From: Acephala macrosclerotiorum
Taxonomy: Eukaryota; Ascomycota; Leotiomycetes; Helotiales; Mollisiaceae
NCBI GenBank assembly: GCA_014904845.1
Contig: MU119208.1
Location: 310,001-374,000 of the forward strand
Direction: 5' to 3'
DNA: 64,000 nt
Under the pieces are notes generated by a model. It was given only the letters and a program-made list of their open reading frames with translations. It searched no databases and was not told the origin of the DNA. Positions 48,533-64,000 of the stretch are shown here, piece by piece; the first letter of the stretch is position 1, and each line of letters opens with the position of its first letter. The position numbers and the translations under genes were made by a program.

Positions 48533-49456
48533 TCAAGCCTGCTCCATGGTCTTCCGAGCAGCATCAACAGCTTTCTTGACGTCTGTATGTCCCTTCTCAG
48601 TGATCTTCTCCATCTCCTTATGGGCCTTCTTCACATCATCAATTCGTGCTGTCTTCTTGAGCTCCATACCTCGTAACTTCTTCTGCATAGCTGCCCTCGC
48701 ATTTTTAATTCCAGTATTGGCGTGCTCTCCCACCTTGCTAGCTGCTGCAAGAGCCGCATCCCTCGACTCTTTTGTAGGTGGTGGAATTGGAACGTTCAGC
48801 TGTGATACATTCTGAGCATCAACCACGGGCGTTAGATTCAGGTCTTTGGATCCTTGAACCGCAGACATAACATGCTTGACATGCTATTCTCCATTAGCAC
48901 CTTCCCATTCTCATTCTTTCCAAGGGTAACTTACCTCCTTCTCCCCCACCAAAATCATCAAGCTCCTTCCTCCCTTCGGCAAAACCTGAGCCAAATCTCC
49001 CAACCTCTCACTAGCTTTACTATCCTTGACCAAATGCACCCGCAGATTCTCTATCACCTCTGGATTGAATCTTCCTCCCGTCCGTAGCTTCGAGAGATCA
49101 TTCTTGAGCCTTTCGAGCACTTTCTCGATTCCGGTATTGAGGGTTGAGAAATCGAATGGGTCTTCGGCTTCGAGGGGGGTTTCGTCTTCTTTCTCGCGGT
49201 CTGCTTTTCCTTTTCCTTTTCCTTTTTTGAGGAGGATTGGGTTTGAGGAGAAGTGTCTACGGATCTTTGAGGGCTGGAGTGGTAGGGTTTGAGTGTAGGA
49301 GAGAGGTGTGGATATGAATCGTATGCTGTGGCATGGTCAGTTATTGTCAATTGAGCGTATTGACAATTCTCACATTAAAGAGCGTTCTGCCAGACTTGCT
49401 GGTCTTTGCACAAATTTTTGCAGAGTATTCACACGATTTGGTATTCTCGGAGGCAT
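48533..49456 (-). CDS. RRF1: Mitochondrial ribosome recycling factor
   Basis: Three exons (49456-49374, 49325-48935, 48883-48533) encode about 274 residues. The protein splits post-termination mitochondrial ribosomes together with EF-G2. The Arg-rich N-terminus (MPPRIPNRVNTLQKFVQRP and RFISTPLSY) is a matrix presequence, followed by a Lys/Gly repeat (KKGKGKGKAD). The RRF domain runs from FDFSTLNTGIEKVLERLKND through LRTGGRFNPEVIENLRV. Its tip includes LNVPIPPPTKESRDAALAAA and NARAAMQKKLRGMELKK, and it ends in the long helix DVKKAHKEMEKITEKGHTDV. The first exon was identified beyond the longest open frame because it supplies the start codon and presequence in phase. The gene is divergent from the REI1-like gene. 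Confidence 0.9.
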
Positions 49457-50153
49457 GATTGCTATGTTGTGGATAGTGTTAATGCAGAGTTCTTGATGTC
49501 TGAACAGATTTTAGCGAGCCTCCTCGTGAAATCTCAGCCTTCCTCTCCACTTCTCCAGATCAACAATTGTTGGCAAAGTCCAAGGCACAATCAAACAGAA
49601 GCTAAGCCTCAAATTCCTTGTTTTCGAGGTATGACTGTTTGTTCACTTGTTATCCCAATTGTCCAATCAAGACTGCTCAATTAAGGCTACATTAGTTTGT
49701 GAGTCAGGGACGCACAATCATCCTTCATCGCCTCAATCGTATGCTCGCACAATTCGATACCAACATTGTGAGAGGAAGAGTGTTGTAAGTAGGGCAGGAA
49801 TTGGACAACCATTTTACACCTGCCTTTCCGAGCCATCGATAAGCATGATCTTGCTACATGACTCACTTAGCATCATCCTCAGCAATGTCCATCTCAAGTC
49901 ACTCGATGACTCCATCAATCTCCTTTTTTGCTACATTGCATGATTTGACTTCATTTCTGTATGCGCAGCAAGTGATTCAAGCATCTTATAAAGACATCAT
50001 ATCTACCTGTATTTTGAATTGTTCATCAGCAGCAATCACTTGATTTGTCGAGCATACGCTTGGGTTACCCTTGGATTTTAGCTTCTATCTCTTCGTTCAG
50101 TCTTTTATTTACAGCAGTCTTACAGCAGTTTCACCTTGATTACTCTTGCAATC
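49457..50153. other. Divergent promoter region between RRF1 and REI1-like genes
   Basis: About 700 bases of AT-rich sequence presumably hold both promoters and the REI1-like leader. The short plus frames are overlapping and unsupported. Pyrimidine-rich and CAG-repeat-like sequence (TACAGCAGTCTTACAGCAG) lies at about 50110-50128, just before the plus-strand start. Confidence 0.5.
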
Positions 50154-51379
50154 ATGGATGCAAGTACCTCAGCAGCAGCAACGTCTTCGTCTTCGTTCAC
50201 ATGCAATGTTTGTCGGGCAAAATTCGAGAATAATCTCCAGCAACGAGCTCATACAAAGAGCGACTGGCAGTAAGATAGCCGTCCTTCTTGGTTCCCTAGT
50301 CAAGTACCTGACCATTATCCTGCAGCGTTTACAATCTCAGAAGACATCTTGCTTCTTTACCGCTTATTTCTGCCGAAGTATACAACGGCCAAGTCTTAGT
50401 CATAAGAGAAGAGTCGACAACAGCAGAAGCGGTTGCCAGTTCAGCGTTTCAAAAATCATGTACTATTTGCGAGAAGGCCTTTCTCAATCATACAGCATAC
50501 CAGAATCATTTCAAATCACAAGGCCATGCACAAGAAGTGGCTAGATTAGAAGCGAAGGACGACTTATCGGCTTCCATGGAACATATAACACTCAATTCCG
50601 AAGAACCAGCAGAAGCACACACCGAGACTGCTGAATTCATCCCTTCGAAATTCCTTTTCTGCACATTCAACTCGAAGTCCAATGACCTCAACGTCACTCA
50701 CATGCAAAAGAAGCATGGCCTTTTCATACCCGACCAAGAGTTCCTCATCGACGTCGAGACATTCCTAGGATATCTCTCTACTGTCATTTCGCAATTCCAC
50801 GAATGCCTTTACTGCGGATCAACAAAGAACTCCGCAGAGGCAGCTCGAGCTCATATGATGAGCAAAGGACATTGCAAACTAAATCCGGACCCAGGATCTG
50901 AGTACGAGGACTTCTATGAAGTCGCTTCAGATATTGAGGACGAAAATCTTGACGCAGGCACAAAAGAGGATAAATCGAAAATTCTCATGTCTGACGACAA
51001 CGAGCTTCATCTCCCTTCAGGTAGAACTCTTGGTCATCGTTCACAAGCTCGCTATTACCGCCAACGCACTCCTGTCCGAGGGAAATCTACAGAAAGATTA
51101 GCTATTGAAGACAGCAAAGAGTCCAGCGAGGGTAGCGAGGAACTAGGAGAGGGGGGCAGAAACACGAGTCGACAGCTTGCGATCAGACCGGCAAGAGGAG
51201 AGCTAGGAATGCTTGGTGTGCCAGAACTGCAGAAGAGAGCGTTAATGGCGGTGGAAAAGAAGATGCTGAAAGCGGAAGCTAAAGCGAAGAATGACTATCG
51301 GGCTGGATTAGAGAGGTTGGGAAACAAGCAGAAGTTCTACCGAGTAAGTACTCTCAACGTTATCGATATGACGAAGTGA
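50154..51379 (+). CDS. REI1-like C2H2 zinc-finger 60S biogenesis factor
   Basis: Two exons (50154-50269 and 50326-51379) encode about 389 residues. The architecture matches Rei1/Reh1 (ZNF622 family), cytoplasmic factors that remove Arx1-Alb1 and proofread the exit tunnel of pre-60S subunits. Finger one is TCNVCRAKFENNLQQRAHTK followed by SDWHVYNLRRHLASLPLIS, the family linker formed by the splice. Finger two is CTICEKAFLNHTAYQNHFKS. Then come FLFCTFNSKSNDLNVTHMQK (normally CLFC; here the first Cys is Phe), finger CLYCGSTKNSAEAARAHMMS, and the tail MLGVPELQKRALMAVEKKML. The 3' end is uncertain: the frame stops at 51379, but a GTAAGT donor at 51344 could splice to an acceptor near 51439. It may be the Reh1-type paralogue. 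Confidence 0.82.
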
Positions 51380-53096
51380 TTTGTTGGGTGTAAGTGCTTT
51401 CATGCGATATGGGAGAAATGAGCCAACATCCTGTGCAGGCAGCTGGGCCGTCAAGACCAAATGGCTAAGAGGAGTGGAAGGAGGGAAATGGTGTGGACGG
51501 CCGGTACACCGACCGTCACATATCTGAAGAGGGCCGCCCCAGAGTCAACCTCACCAGCGGGTGGCTTTCAGTTGCAAGCTGGAGAATGACTCGCGTGCGG
51601 TGAACTGGTATCATCGAGCTGAAACTTGAGCTGTCCCTCGGGACCAAAAGGCTCACAGATATTAGCTCGATCTTTCTGTAATCATAGCCACAATGCGGCC
51701 ACAGAATGAGATACCTTCTCTGGATTTACCGCTTTACCTTTTTCTCATTTGTGCTTCCGATATCGCATACCAGCTCAAGCTGACACCTCAAAATGCTGTT
51801 CACCTTCTCCCCTTTCCTAGGCGAGTCTCCTCGAAAAAAGGAGTCGCAAAAGACTCAATTGCACCTTAAGAAGGCTGTCAAAAAACGGCAAAATAATAGA
51901 AAAAATTGCAAGAGTTTAACCCCGATCAATGATATTTGCTACATTGATCGGGGTCTAGTCTCTGTCGAATTGGTATACGCGTCGTTGAGAAGCCCAGAAA
52001 CCTCTCTCGAAATGGCGTGTGCAGACTCATGAGTTAACTGCTCGGGACCTGGCGTCTCTAACTCCAAGACACAATTTGTCCTGAATCACTAAGCCTAGTG
52101 ATTTGCCTGTTGTGCCTCTTGTGCTGATACTTTGCTTATTTAAATCTATATGGATTTGCGGGGTCGGTTGTGCTAGTCTGGGGATAGCTTCAAATTTTTG
52201 GACGTATTCACCGGAATATTTGCGGGATGTGTCCGATTTAGAAGCGAAGAGCTTGATTGTCATGTCGTCACGGAGTGTTTAAACATCTTGCATTTTGTGT
52301 CCGATCCAAACATCCTCAATCCCCTCATCATTTTCTTTTCACTACTAACTATGCCCCCTCGGCACAGCCTCGATCATTAAATAACTCACCTCCTACTTCT
52401 TACAAGCGAAATTTGTATCCTCCAGAGCCTTACTCATTTCTCTCTGCAGTTCTGGAACATGTTTTGCAAGCTTCATTTTCTGACTTGATTCTAGGCATAT
52501 GAGAACTAGAAACTCTATAACCAAATCTTCATGATCTCCTGTGCGTAGGGAAAGCATGTAGATTAAGTGGAACTCTGCTGTTACTCTGGCAGTGATGATG
52601 GAGAGAGGTTTTGGAAGGTCAATCTATTCCATAAGGGCAATGATGGGGCTCGTTCTTGAGTGGAGGGGAAAGATGGTCGATGGAAGTACCATGAGGAGCT
52701 AACTTGGCACCAACTCATAACCAAATGTGACAAGGAATCGAATGTAATGGAAAACAAGCAAGCAGGGAGTCAACCCTTAAGAGGAAGAGCAGAGAAGTAA
52801 GCTAGACAACTAGCATATCAACCCAAAGAGTTTTATCATATAACAAAGTTCAGATCGTAGCTATATCTGCTCTACAGAAGCATGATTGTTTCGCCAGTGA
52901 GTCCCTTTTCAACTTCGGCATGCGTAGCAGCAGCGGTCTCTTTCGCAGACTTGTTCATGAATTTTGCCCTTGAGGATCTTCCATTTTCGGATGTCCCGAA
53001 TGATCGAAAGTTGCTGGGATCGTTGCGAGCTCTGATTTTGCTCGAATCGCAATGGACGAATAGCTCAATCAAAGCACGTCCATTCTCCAGACTTGA
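51380..53096. other. Intergenic region with a perfect palindrome
   Basis: About 1.7 kb has no recognised intact gene. It contains a strong inverted repeat at 51919-51954 (separate entry). A minus frame at 52027-52263 has no recognisable family. A minus-strand open stretch at 52872-53096 continues the frame of the next gene beyond its stop (see findings). Confidence 0.45.
51919..51954. repeat. Perfect 13-bp inverted repeat (hairpin)
   Basis: The arms ACCCCGATCAATG (51919-51931) and CATTGATCGGGGT (51942-51954) are exact reverse complements around a 10-base spacer. A transcript would form a 13-bp stem. It sits in unannotated sequence about 540 bases after the REI1-like stop. It could be a protein-binding palindrome, a transcript hairpin or the trace of a small element; the sequence does not decide. 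Confidence 0.75.
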
Positions 53097-53822
53097 TCAT
53101 CCAAATAGTCTCCCTCCATATGCCTTCCCCTGCTCTGTTCCCAATTCGCCGAGCAAGTACGTAGCATCACGTATCTCCATCTCCCCTCTACCCAAAGCAT
53201 CAGTAATATCAACCCCATCCAAATTCCCACTCCTCAATACCCTCCTCTCCAAATACGGATCCAACATAACCTTCTTCAACGCCAGCCAATCCCTCAAGGT
53301 GCCCAACCCTGCAAAATCCCTAGACCCACCCCTTAAAGCTCTCTCACAATGTCTCGCACCCCTTAGAAACGCTTCTTTGACAGTGACGTCCAGATCTCGT
53401 AATCGTCCATTCATGATACAATCTTCAAGTATGGGACAGAAATTCTTGGTGAAGAAATCATGGCTGCCGAATCTATAGATGACGATGTACAGACTGCGAA
53501 TCTGGCGTCGATTGTCCTGGAAAGTGGGGAAGAGGAAATAGGACCAGTCATCGTTCCGACGGCGGATGTTGAGACTGAATGTATTGTGTGTGAAGTAGAT
53601 TGGACGGAGTTCATTGTAGACGAGTGTGCAGGTCTGTAAGAGCGCGTGAGGGAAGGAGGTTTGTGGGGTAGAGGAGTCGAGGTCGAGGGTTAGTTCGGGG
53701 GGAGAGGAAGGGATGTGAAGAGAGATTGGAGCGGATTGGCGGCAGATGAGGATGTATATCTTCTCGCGGATTTCGGGTGGGAGCTCGAGGAATGGGAAGG
53801 TTTTCGAATTGGTGGTTGACAT
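53097..53822 (-). CDS. 2EXR/F-box-like fungal protein
   Basis: A single-exon frame encodes 241 residues. The N-terminus FPFLELPPEIREKIYILICR is the 2EXR/F-box-like helix pair found in large families of filamentous-fungal proteins. The following text fits that fold: LLQTCTLVYNELRPIYFTHN, FSLNIRRRNDDWSYFLFPTF and IRSLYIVIYRFGSHDFF. The partner, if any, is unknown; F-box-like members are thought to link substrates to SCF ubiquitin ligases, but that is not shown here. The frame ends at a TGA, yet the same frame stays open for about 75 more codons downstream (to 52872), so the protein may be truncated or extended. Confidence 0.8.
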   Translation of the reverse strand: MSTTNSKTFPFLELPPEIREKIYILICRQSAPISLHIPSSPPELTLDLDSSTPQTSFPHALLQTCTLVYNELRPIYFTHNTFSLNIRRRNDDWSYFLFPTFQDNRRQIRSLYIVIYRFGSHDFFTKNFCPILEDCIMNGRLRDLDVTVKEAFLRGARHCERALRGGSRDFAGLGTLRDWLALKKVMLDPYLERRVLRSGNLDGVDITDALGRGEMEIRDATYLLGELGTEQGKAYGGRLFG

Positions 53823-54407
53823 GGCTTCGTTGATAGCTTGCCGGTGAGAGGTTCTTGGGTTTGTTTGGAGGGTTGGTGACGTAATTGAGCTTGTTCAGGG
53901 GTCTTTAATCTTCATCAGCCATGCAATTGTACTCGTAGAAACCTCCATACGTACTTCGAACCCTTTAACACTCCGAAATACGTTAGGAGCGTTGCAATGC
54001 ATTGCAAGTGCTCAAAGGGCTAGTACGCAAAAGAATTGAGCCCGAGAGACTCAGAACCTTTATGTACCAGATTGCTGAAATGGTCACCTATTGGTTGGTT
54101 CCTCAAGTCTTGAAGTAATCACAATTGTACAATGCAAATCACATAGAGCCTCACATATTTGGACGATTTCGTTCAATTTGATTAACGCTCCCATTCTTCA
54201 GTGTTCTACAAGCGCGCTTTATGCCCATAGAGAAGAAGGAAAGCATCCCAGGATCATAAAGAGTAACCACATCAGAAACTCGCAAATGACTTTTTATGAA
54301 CCCAGTGAGAGAGCCGGAAAGCAGATTGGCCAATCCATGATCAGAAAATTCCATGCAAAGCAACGTCCGCCCCAGTGCTCCGAGATTGCTAGAAAGCAGA
54401 AAGCAAT
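53823..54407. other. Intergenic region downstream of SSB
   Basis: This holds the promoter of the 2EXR gene and the 3' flank of SSB. The plus frame at 54091-54477 is antisense to the end of SSB and is a shadow. Nothing else was seen. Confidence 0.55.
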
Positions 54408-59042
<4,635 letters not shown>

Positions 59043-59567
59043 GTTGGATATTTTGTGTTGAGTAAGGGATTGAAGGTTGATAGCGGGGAGACAAAATCGT
59101 CCTTGAACAAAAAAAATCTCGTGTGGTTTACTTAGCTCCACAACCGAAACTAATCCTTAGCGTTGCGCCTGAAATATGAGGATAAAAGTGGGCCACCTCA
59201 GAAACTCAACTCTGCGGTGAGGCGTGCTCAAGAAAAGCATCACAAATAATGAAGTACCAGAATATCCGGTACATTTGAACGTAACAGATTCATCTTCAAT
59301 CTCTCCCCTAGTCTATAGCACATCGAGAGACTTGGTCGGAATTTATGTTCAAGAACAAGTTTGCACATCTTTACACTTGGAAGATCAATTAGATGGCTCT
59401 CGTTGGTGGCTATTGACTTAAACAAACATGTAGTGTACATTGATCGACAAGAGCTCTGCAAGGTAAAATGCAGGCAGGAATGCTACGCCAGAACGCCATC
59501 ACTACTTTCCGTATGAACAGAAGCGCCGCGTGAGATTCATACCTCCTTCGACATTCAAGGCCCCTCC
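59043..59567. other. SSB promoter and RSC4-like 3' flank
   Basis: About 525 bases lie between two minus-strand genes. The SSB promoter must lie here; no clear heat-shock element array was identified. The short frames at 59224-59461 are unsupported. Confidence 0.5.
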
Positions 59568-62092
59568 TCATGCTTTCAAAAGGTTGGCAAACACAGTGAT
59601 CTTCTCCAACTCCACGTCTTGTCCATTAGCCGGCTTTGGGGCTCCTTTTGGTAATGCAGCAATCAGTTCAATTTCAATACGGTTAACGCCAGGGAGGAGA
59701 CGTGCTTCGAAGAGAGGATGCGTAGTATCGACCGAATGACCAGGGATCGTTGGCATAGCATGCAATCGTTGGGTACCAGACGTGACAAAGAGCTTGTGCT
59801 GACGATCAAGCAGTGAAGGAGAGATGGTTGGCTTGATCTGGAGGTAGTAATGAGTTGCGGGGAGGTTGATGGTAATGGATTGCTGAGTCATCGTTGGAGA
59901 GGGTGGAAGATCCATTTTGAAGTGTTTCGAGATGTTGAGACCTGGGTGTGTAGCTAGGCTGAGGTTTGTGATCATAGCGTCTGATGCATCTAGGGAAGTT
60001 AGCAAGCCAGAAGCAAATTTTGTCAAAACAAATCATTACCTTTTCCAGGTGCTCTCCACATAGCCTCGAAACCTGAATTTACAGTACTCTGCTGTGTATG
60101 GTGACTGAAAGACTGCGCATAGCCCCCGGCGTTGAAAGAATTTGACAGACTGGGAGTGGACGGCGGTGGCATGCCATTACCAGAGAGACCAGGCGTCGAA
60201 ATAGCTTGACTCGAGCCACGGTAATTATATGTGGCGGGAATGGCAGGAGAATTTCGAGCACCTTCTTCATTCTTGACTGGGGCTGAGTTCGAAGGTGTTG
60301 GGGATGAAGCTGATCCAGACGCACTCCTCGCACGCTCCAATTGGTCCAAACTAGGAGCAGGTGTAGTAGACGAATATGAGGCACTAAACGGGTTGCGACG
60401 GCTTGTACCATTCGTCGCCCCAGAAGCATTTGCTGAGCCGTTGGGTTGAGGAGCAAGTTGTGGAGCAGGAGATGCGGCAGGGCTAGCTTTGCTTCCGAAC
60501 TTAAGCATGATCTTCTCTTTAGGTGCTACATCGTTAAGCTTGAGCTTGATCTTTGTACTGGCCGGTTCTGGAACAGCGGCTTTGGCTTCTTGAAGGATCT
60601 GTTTGAATGTTTTCTATGGTTGTTAATACTGTGCAAAGATTTCAAGGGGTTTAATTTGACTAACCTCTAATTCCTTAGCCAGAATAAAGATACTACTGCC
60701 ATCTTCGTTGTAATGGTAGGCATTCTTCCAGACAATGCTGAATTCTTCCTCAAAAGCAGCCCAGCTTTTGAAATCCGAGATGCCAGTAGCAGCATTCTTC
60801 CCTTGCACGCCTTTGACGCGCTTCTGGAACGTCTTCAAGCTGACTGGATTCTTAATTACTTTGTAGTAATCTCGATAGTCGGACCGGGAAGGAAGTACGA
60901 GGAACGGTTCAAAATGTGCGAATTCGTCGCTAAGTATGTCTTAGCAAATGCAGCGTCAAAAGACAAGGTATACTAACACTTCGAATTCCTTCTTGCGTAT
61001 CATGTCCTCAATAATCTTCTCTTGAGCCTGTTGGAAGGAAAGACCCTCGAAGCTCACACCAGCGTATTGAAACTCGGATAACGCTGGCGTCTCACTGGAT
61101 CTCTGAGGAGCCTGTGGGTTCTTGGGAGGACGGCCTGGCTTACGCTTGGCCATGGATTGACTTTCGACATCAGGATCCGGTTCCCCATCCGCGTCAGCTT
61201 CACCGTCACTGGCAGGTTCATCGGTTTGGCTGAGAGTACTTGGTATAGGTACAGGCGTAGCAACGTAGCCAGGAGTCTTGTAGGCTGGGTTCCATCGTGT
61301 CATAAAGTTGCTCAGTGCTTTTCGTAGGCGCTCCGAGTCTTCATAAACCTCTGATCCTCTCTGATTATATTCTTTGGCATTAGATATCATGCGTTTGAAA
61401 TAGCTTTCGAGCGCCGAGAGATTGGGGAACTCTTTACGTCGCAGCTTCGCCTCGATCGTATCGATCGCAAGGGGCATCTTGATGACATCGTAATAGTCGG
61501 GGAGGTCTCGTTTGCTTGGGAGCGTGAGGAAAGCCGTTGCAATCTGTCGCCCGCTATACAGAAGAATTACTGTCAGCTCTTATTCGAAATCGGGTCAAGG
61601 ACAATGTATGTGATTATGGAAAATGCACTTAGCGGCTACAAGAATGGAGGAAGTGAGAGTAATCCATCCCCCGCACGAGAGCTGGTATGATGCAGTAAAG
61701 CTGTCGCAAAGGAGTAATGTAGGTTTTGGCTACGTACGATTTATCTGCCGTCAGCTTGAGAGTCTCGCAGAGCTGCAGCCCAGTCTGGGTCGTTGTTTCC
61801 GCGGTCTCTGTCTCGATATTGTCCTTTTGCGCCGTCAGCCTTGTTGCTCACGATGAAAACTGAAGGGTCTAGGGATGGTGCAGTGTCCATGAAGCTTTGC
61901 GCATGCCCATGCCGCTCCGAGTCCGCCGCCCATCGCCAATAACAAAAAGCACAACCCTACACTCGATTCCGCTCGCGCTCCGTGAAGATATGAACAACTT
62001 ACGCTAGGCATCTTTCTTCTCTTTGTCGCGCGGTCATCCAGATCGTCTGTACTCGCGCCCCCGCCGTTCGACGACGTCTTTCGTTTCTCCAT
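59568..62092 (-). CDS. RSC4: Tandem-bromodomain RSC4-like chromatin remodelling subunit
   Basis: Six exons (62092-62003, 61823-61738, 61553-60978, 60929-60665, 60613-60040, 59989-59568) encode about 670 residues. After a basic N-terminus (MEKRKTSSN, ATKRRKMPS) comes bromodomain one (GRQIATAFLTLPSKRDLPDY, YDVIKMPLAIDTIEAKLRRK, SNAKEYNQRGSEVYEDSERL). An acidic linker with an AT-hook-like KRKPGRPPKN (residues 195-204) follows, then bromodomain two (LVLPSRSDYRDYYKVIKNPV, VWKNAYHYNEDGSSIF). The rest is a Ser/Pro-rich stretch and a C-terminal beta-rich domain (NLPATHYYLQIKPTISPSLL, ARLLPGVNRIEIELIAALP). This layout is that of Rsc4, an acetyl-histone reader of the RSC remodeller. The acceptor of exon 2 was chosen because it alone joins the frame without a stop. 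A Met at 62158 is an alternative start. Confidence 0.88.
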
Positions 62093-62921
62093 CTGTCCTT
62101 TTGGGATGCGGATCGCGGATTCTAAAATCGAATTATCGAGTCGTTGCAGATGCTCCAAGATATTGTCCTATTGTTCAATGGCTGCTGAATTCGGCGCAGC
62201 GACCGACGCGGTGCAAGTCGCGGAAGGGAGCTTTTTGGTGTCGAATCCTTGCTGGTTGGCTCTCTGCGGTTTGGCGACACTCGCGACGATGTCCTTGAAA
62301 GCACCACCAAATCTTTGAAGTCCTCAATGAACTCAGACTGTCAGCAAGACTATGCCTTCCACTGTGATATTCACTATGCCTATGGCTCGAATGTATCATA
62401 GACACACATAGACTGAAATTCACAGCTGCAACTATGCTATTCGATTCACACAATTATGACAGTGTCACGTGTAGATGTGGGCCGACGCTAGTACCCAAAT
62501 AGATTCAAGCGACAAGGCTCTCGGATTTGTTTTGAGGTTTGTTTACTGGCGGAGAACTGAACTTACAACTTTCTCTTCACAGCATCCAATCATAAGTGCA
62601 TTCAAATCTGAACTCTTCCCTCTTGCTTTGTTTGCAGGCACTACACGAATCCATCTGCCACACCCGCCGAGCCTCCTAGCAATTCCACTCTTTCGCAGAA
62701 CCAAATCTCGAGCGCAACCCCTAGAGGTCAACGACTGTTTCGACAAGAAGTTTCTTTTTGTTGTCGCGCACTAGTCATCTTCGGTTACTTCTATTCTGCC
62801 TCTGCAGAATCTTGGATTGTGCTTGCGCGTGGGATAACAGTCGCGTGCTGCCCCGCGATTTTTCGTCCACCTCTACATCTCGAATCCCGAGGACCAGGAG
62901 TAAACACCTACCAATCCCAAA
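62093..62921. other. Divergent promoter region between RSC4-like and CKS1 genes
   Basis: About 830 bases separate two divergent genes. The frames here (62023-62318, 62175-62453, 62475-62774 and others) overlap on both strands and have no recognisable domains. Pyrimidine-rich sequence near 62780-62815 precedes the CKS1 start. Confidence 0.5.
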
Positions 62922-63449
62922 ATGTCCTCGGACTTGGATTACAACCGACGGAACAAGGTACCTCGCCAACTGACTGAGTCGGAGAAGGCGCGCCTAGAAG
63001 AGTTCATCGACTCTATCCACTACTCCTCCAGGTAAGCAGCTTCTACCCCTCTATTCAGAGCGAAGCAAGATAGAGGAACACAAGCTAATATCACTTACTC
63101 GTAGGTATTCCGACAGTGAATACGAATATCGCCATGTCCAACTTCCGAAAAACATGCTGAAGGCTATCCCAAAGGAGTATCATGACCCTTCTAAGGGCAC
63201 ATTGAAATTACTGTGGGAGGAGGAATGGCGAGGCTTGGGAATCACACAGGTCTGCACAATCATTATCTGTTTCTGCTTATGCTTATGCTGACGGGATGTT
63301 GCGTAGAGTCTGGGATGGGAGCATTATGAAGTCCACGAACCGGAACCCCACATACTGCTCTTCAAGTAAGTCTTGCAGCATGTATGGTTAGGCAATCACT
63401 AAGCATCTATCCCAGGAGGCCCATCAACTACGTACCACCGACCCAATAG
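62922..63449 (+). CDS. CKS1: Cyclin-dependent kinase regulatory subunit CKS1
   Basis: Four exons (62922-63031, 63105-63249, 63307-63365, 63416-63449) encode about 115 residues. CKS1/Suc1 docks on Cdk1 and presents phosphorylated substrates during cell-cycle transitions. The signature is complete: [40 protein letters not shown] and [18 protein letters not shown], including the anion-binding residues and the hinge [13 protein letters not shown]. No exon exceeds 145 nt, so the gene is easy to miss by open-frame length. The short charged N-terminus ([20 protein letters not shown]) is usual in filamentous fungi. It is divergent from the RSC4-like gene. Confidence 0.95.
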
Positions 63450-64000
63450 ATGCAAAGATTTCTGCTTTTGAATTTGATTTGCACTTGGCGGTTCGGGCGA
63501 CGCAGCACAAGACTCTTCGACAACGGCGTTTGCTTTGATGATGTTACGGTCTCTACTTCCTAGCTTCCAGCACAACCCTTTCGATGTACTAGATTATGGT
63601 TAATGGACATCCTGTTTTGTGTACGATCTCTCTGCTTTCCTGGGGAGTTTTCTGATTGAGAAGATGGTCGACATTGTATGATATGGCATTGAAGGTGTTA
63701 AGGACAAAATGAACAGACATCTCTTTGCAGCCTTGTACAAGATGCAAAGAACAATAACTGCGTACGCCGTGATGCGGATTTTGTTAAGAAAACATTACAA
63801 GGATCATCTATGATAATTTTATCAGGAATGAGGCGTGTTTAAACTGCAAAGCTCGAGATTTGTTGCAAAATCACCTGCCGTCGCCAAAGAATGGGGCCAT
63901 TCCCACCGCCCAGGAAATGTAAAAATCTGTTTCGGGTCAAGCCACTTGAGCCAGGCACAGATCGTCGGCATTCGCCAAAGCAAAGTGGTGGCGCAACCCC
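63450..64000. other. Intergenic region at the window end
   Basis: This is the 3' flank of CKS1 to the end of the window. No open frame or repeat of note was seen. Confidence 0.6.

Noticed and set aside
52882..53478. A 198-codon plus-strand frame
   Set aside because: It is antisense to the 2EXR gene and its downstream open stretch; the minus-strand frame has a clear domain.

Overview
This window is nuclear DNA of a filamentous ascomycete (Pezizomycotina). Most genes are split by short GT-AG introns of about 45-60 nt with CTAAC/CTGAC-like branch sites. The gene content is typical of that group: a secreted GtaA-type glutaminase, a fungal P450, a pectin methylesterase, a DUF7707-type wall protein and a 2EXR-type protein, beside conserved eukaryotic core genes. 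A plant-associated or saprotrophic Leotiomycetes-like fungus would fit, but that rank is a guess. No tRNA, rRNA, CRISPR array or intact transposon was recognised.

Layout. 1-13.7 kb is an accessory, secretory and metabolic stretch: glutaminase A, an isocitrate lyase/PEP mutase-family enzyme, a Wss1-type DNA-repair protease, a glutathione S-transferase, a decayed aspartic protease and a P450. 13.7-25.5 kb holds two uncharacterised multi-pass membrane proteins on either side of COG4 (Golgi tethering), then a pectin methylesterase. 26-32.5 kb holds a Cys-rich type I membrane protein with an apparent frameshift, a DsbA-like thioredoxin-fold protein, a PX-domain protein and a DUF7707-like GPI-type surface protein. 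33-49.5 kb is a housekeeping block: a CDP-alcohol phosphotransferase, an IQ-motif protein, SAS4, TAF2, APC/C subunit CDC26, an RG-rich probable mitochondrial protein and mitochondrial ribosome recycling factor. 50-63.5 kb holds a REI1-like 60S biogenesis factor, a 2EXR protein, the ribosome-associated Hsp70 SSB, a tandem-bromodomain RSC4-like protein and CKS1.

There is no operon-like organisation. Genes are monocistronic and several pairs are divergent over shared promoters of 0.3-0.8 kb (WSS1/GST, CDC26/RG-rich protein, RRF1/REI1-like, RSC4/CKS1). Shared themes are transcription and chromatin (TAF2, SAS4, RSC4), cell cycle (CDC26, CKS1), translation (SSB, REI1-like, RRF1) and membrane traffic or lipids (COG4, PX protein, CPT1/EPT1).

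The most unusual object is the SSB gene. Two neighbouring introns are greatly enlarged (308 and 1,656 nt) and both carry, in the same orientation, related segments of a small C2H2 zinc-finger coding sequence. The larger copy has an in-frame amber codon and Cys-to-Tyr losses in TpG-to-TpA context, which suggests RIP-like decay. Tandem repeats and an inverted repeat lie in the same group of introns. Other points worth a second look are the multiply broken aspartic protease, the one-base frameshift inside a conserved Cys motif, a GC-AG intron in the pectinesterase, and a perfect 13-bp palindrome near 51.9 kb.
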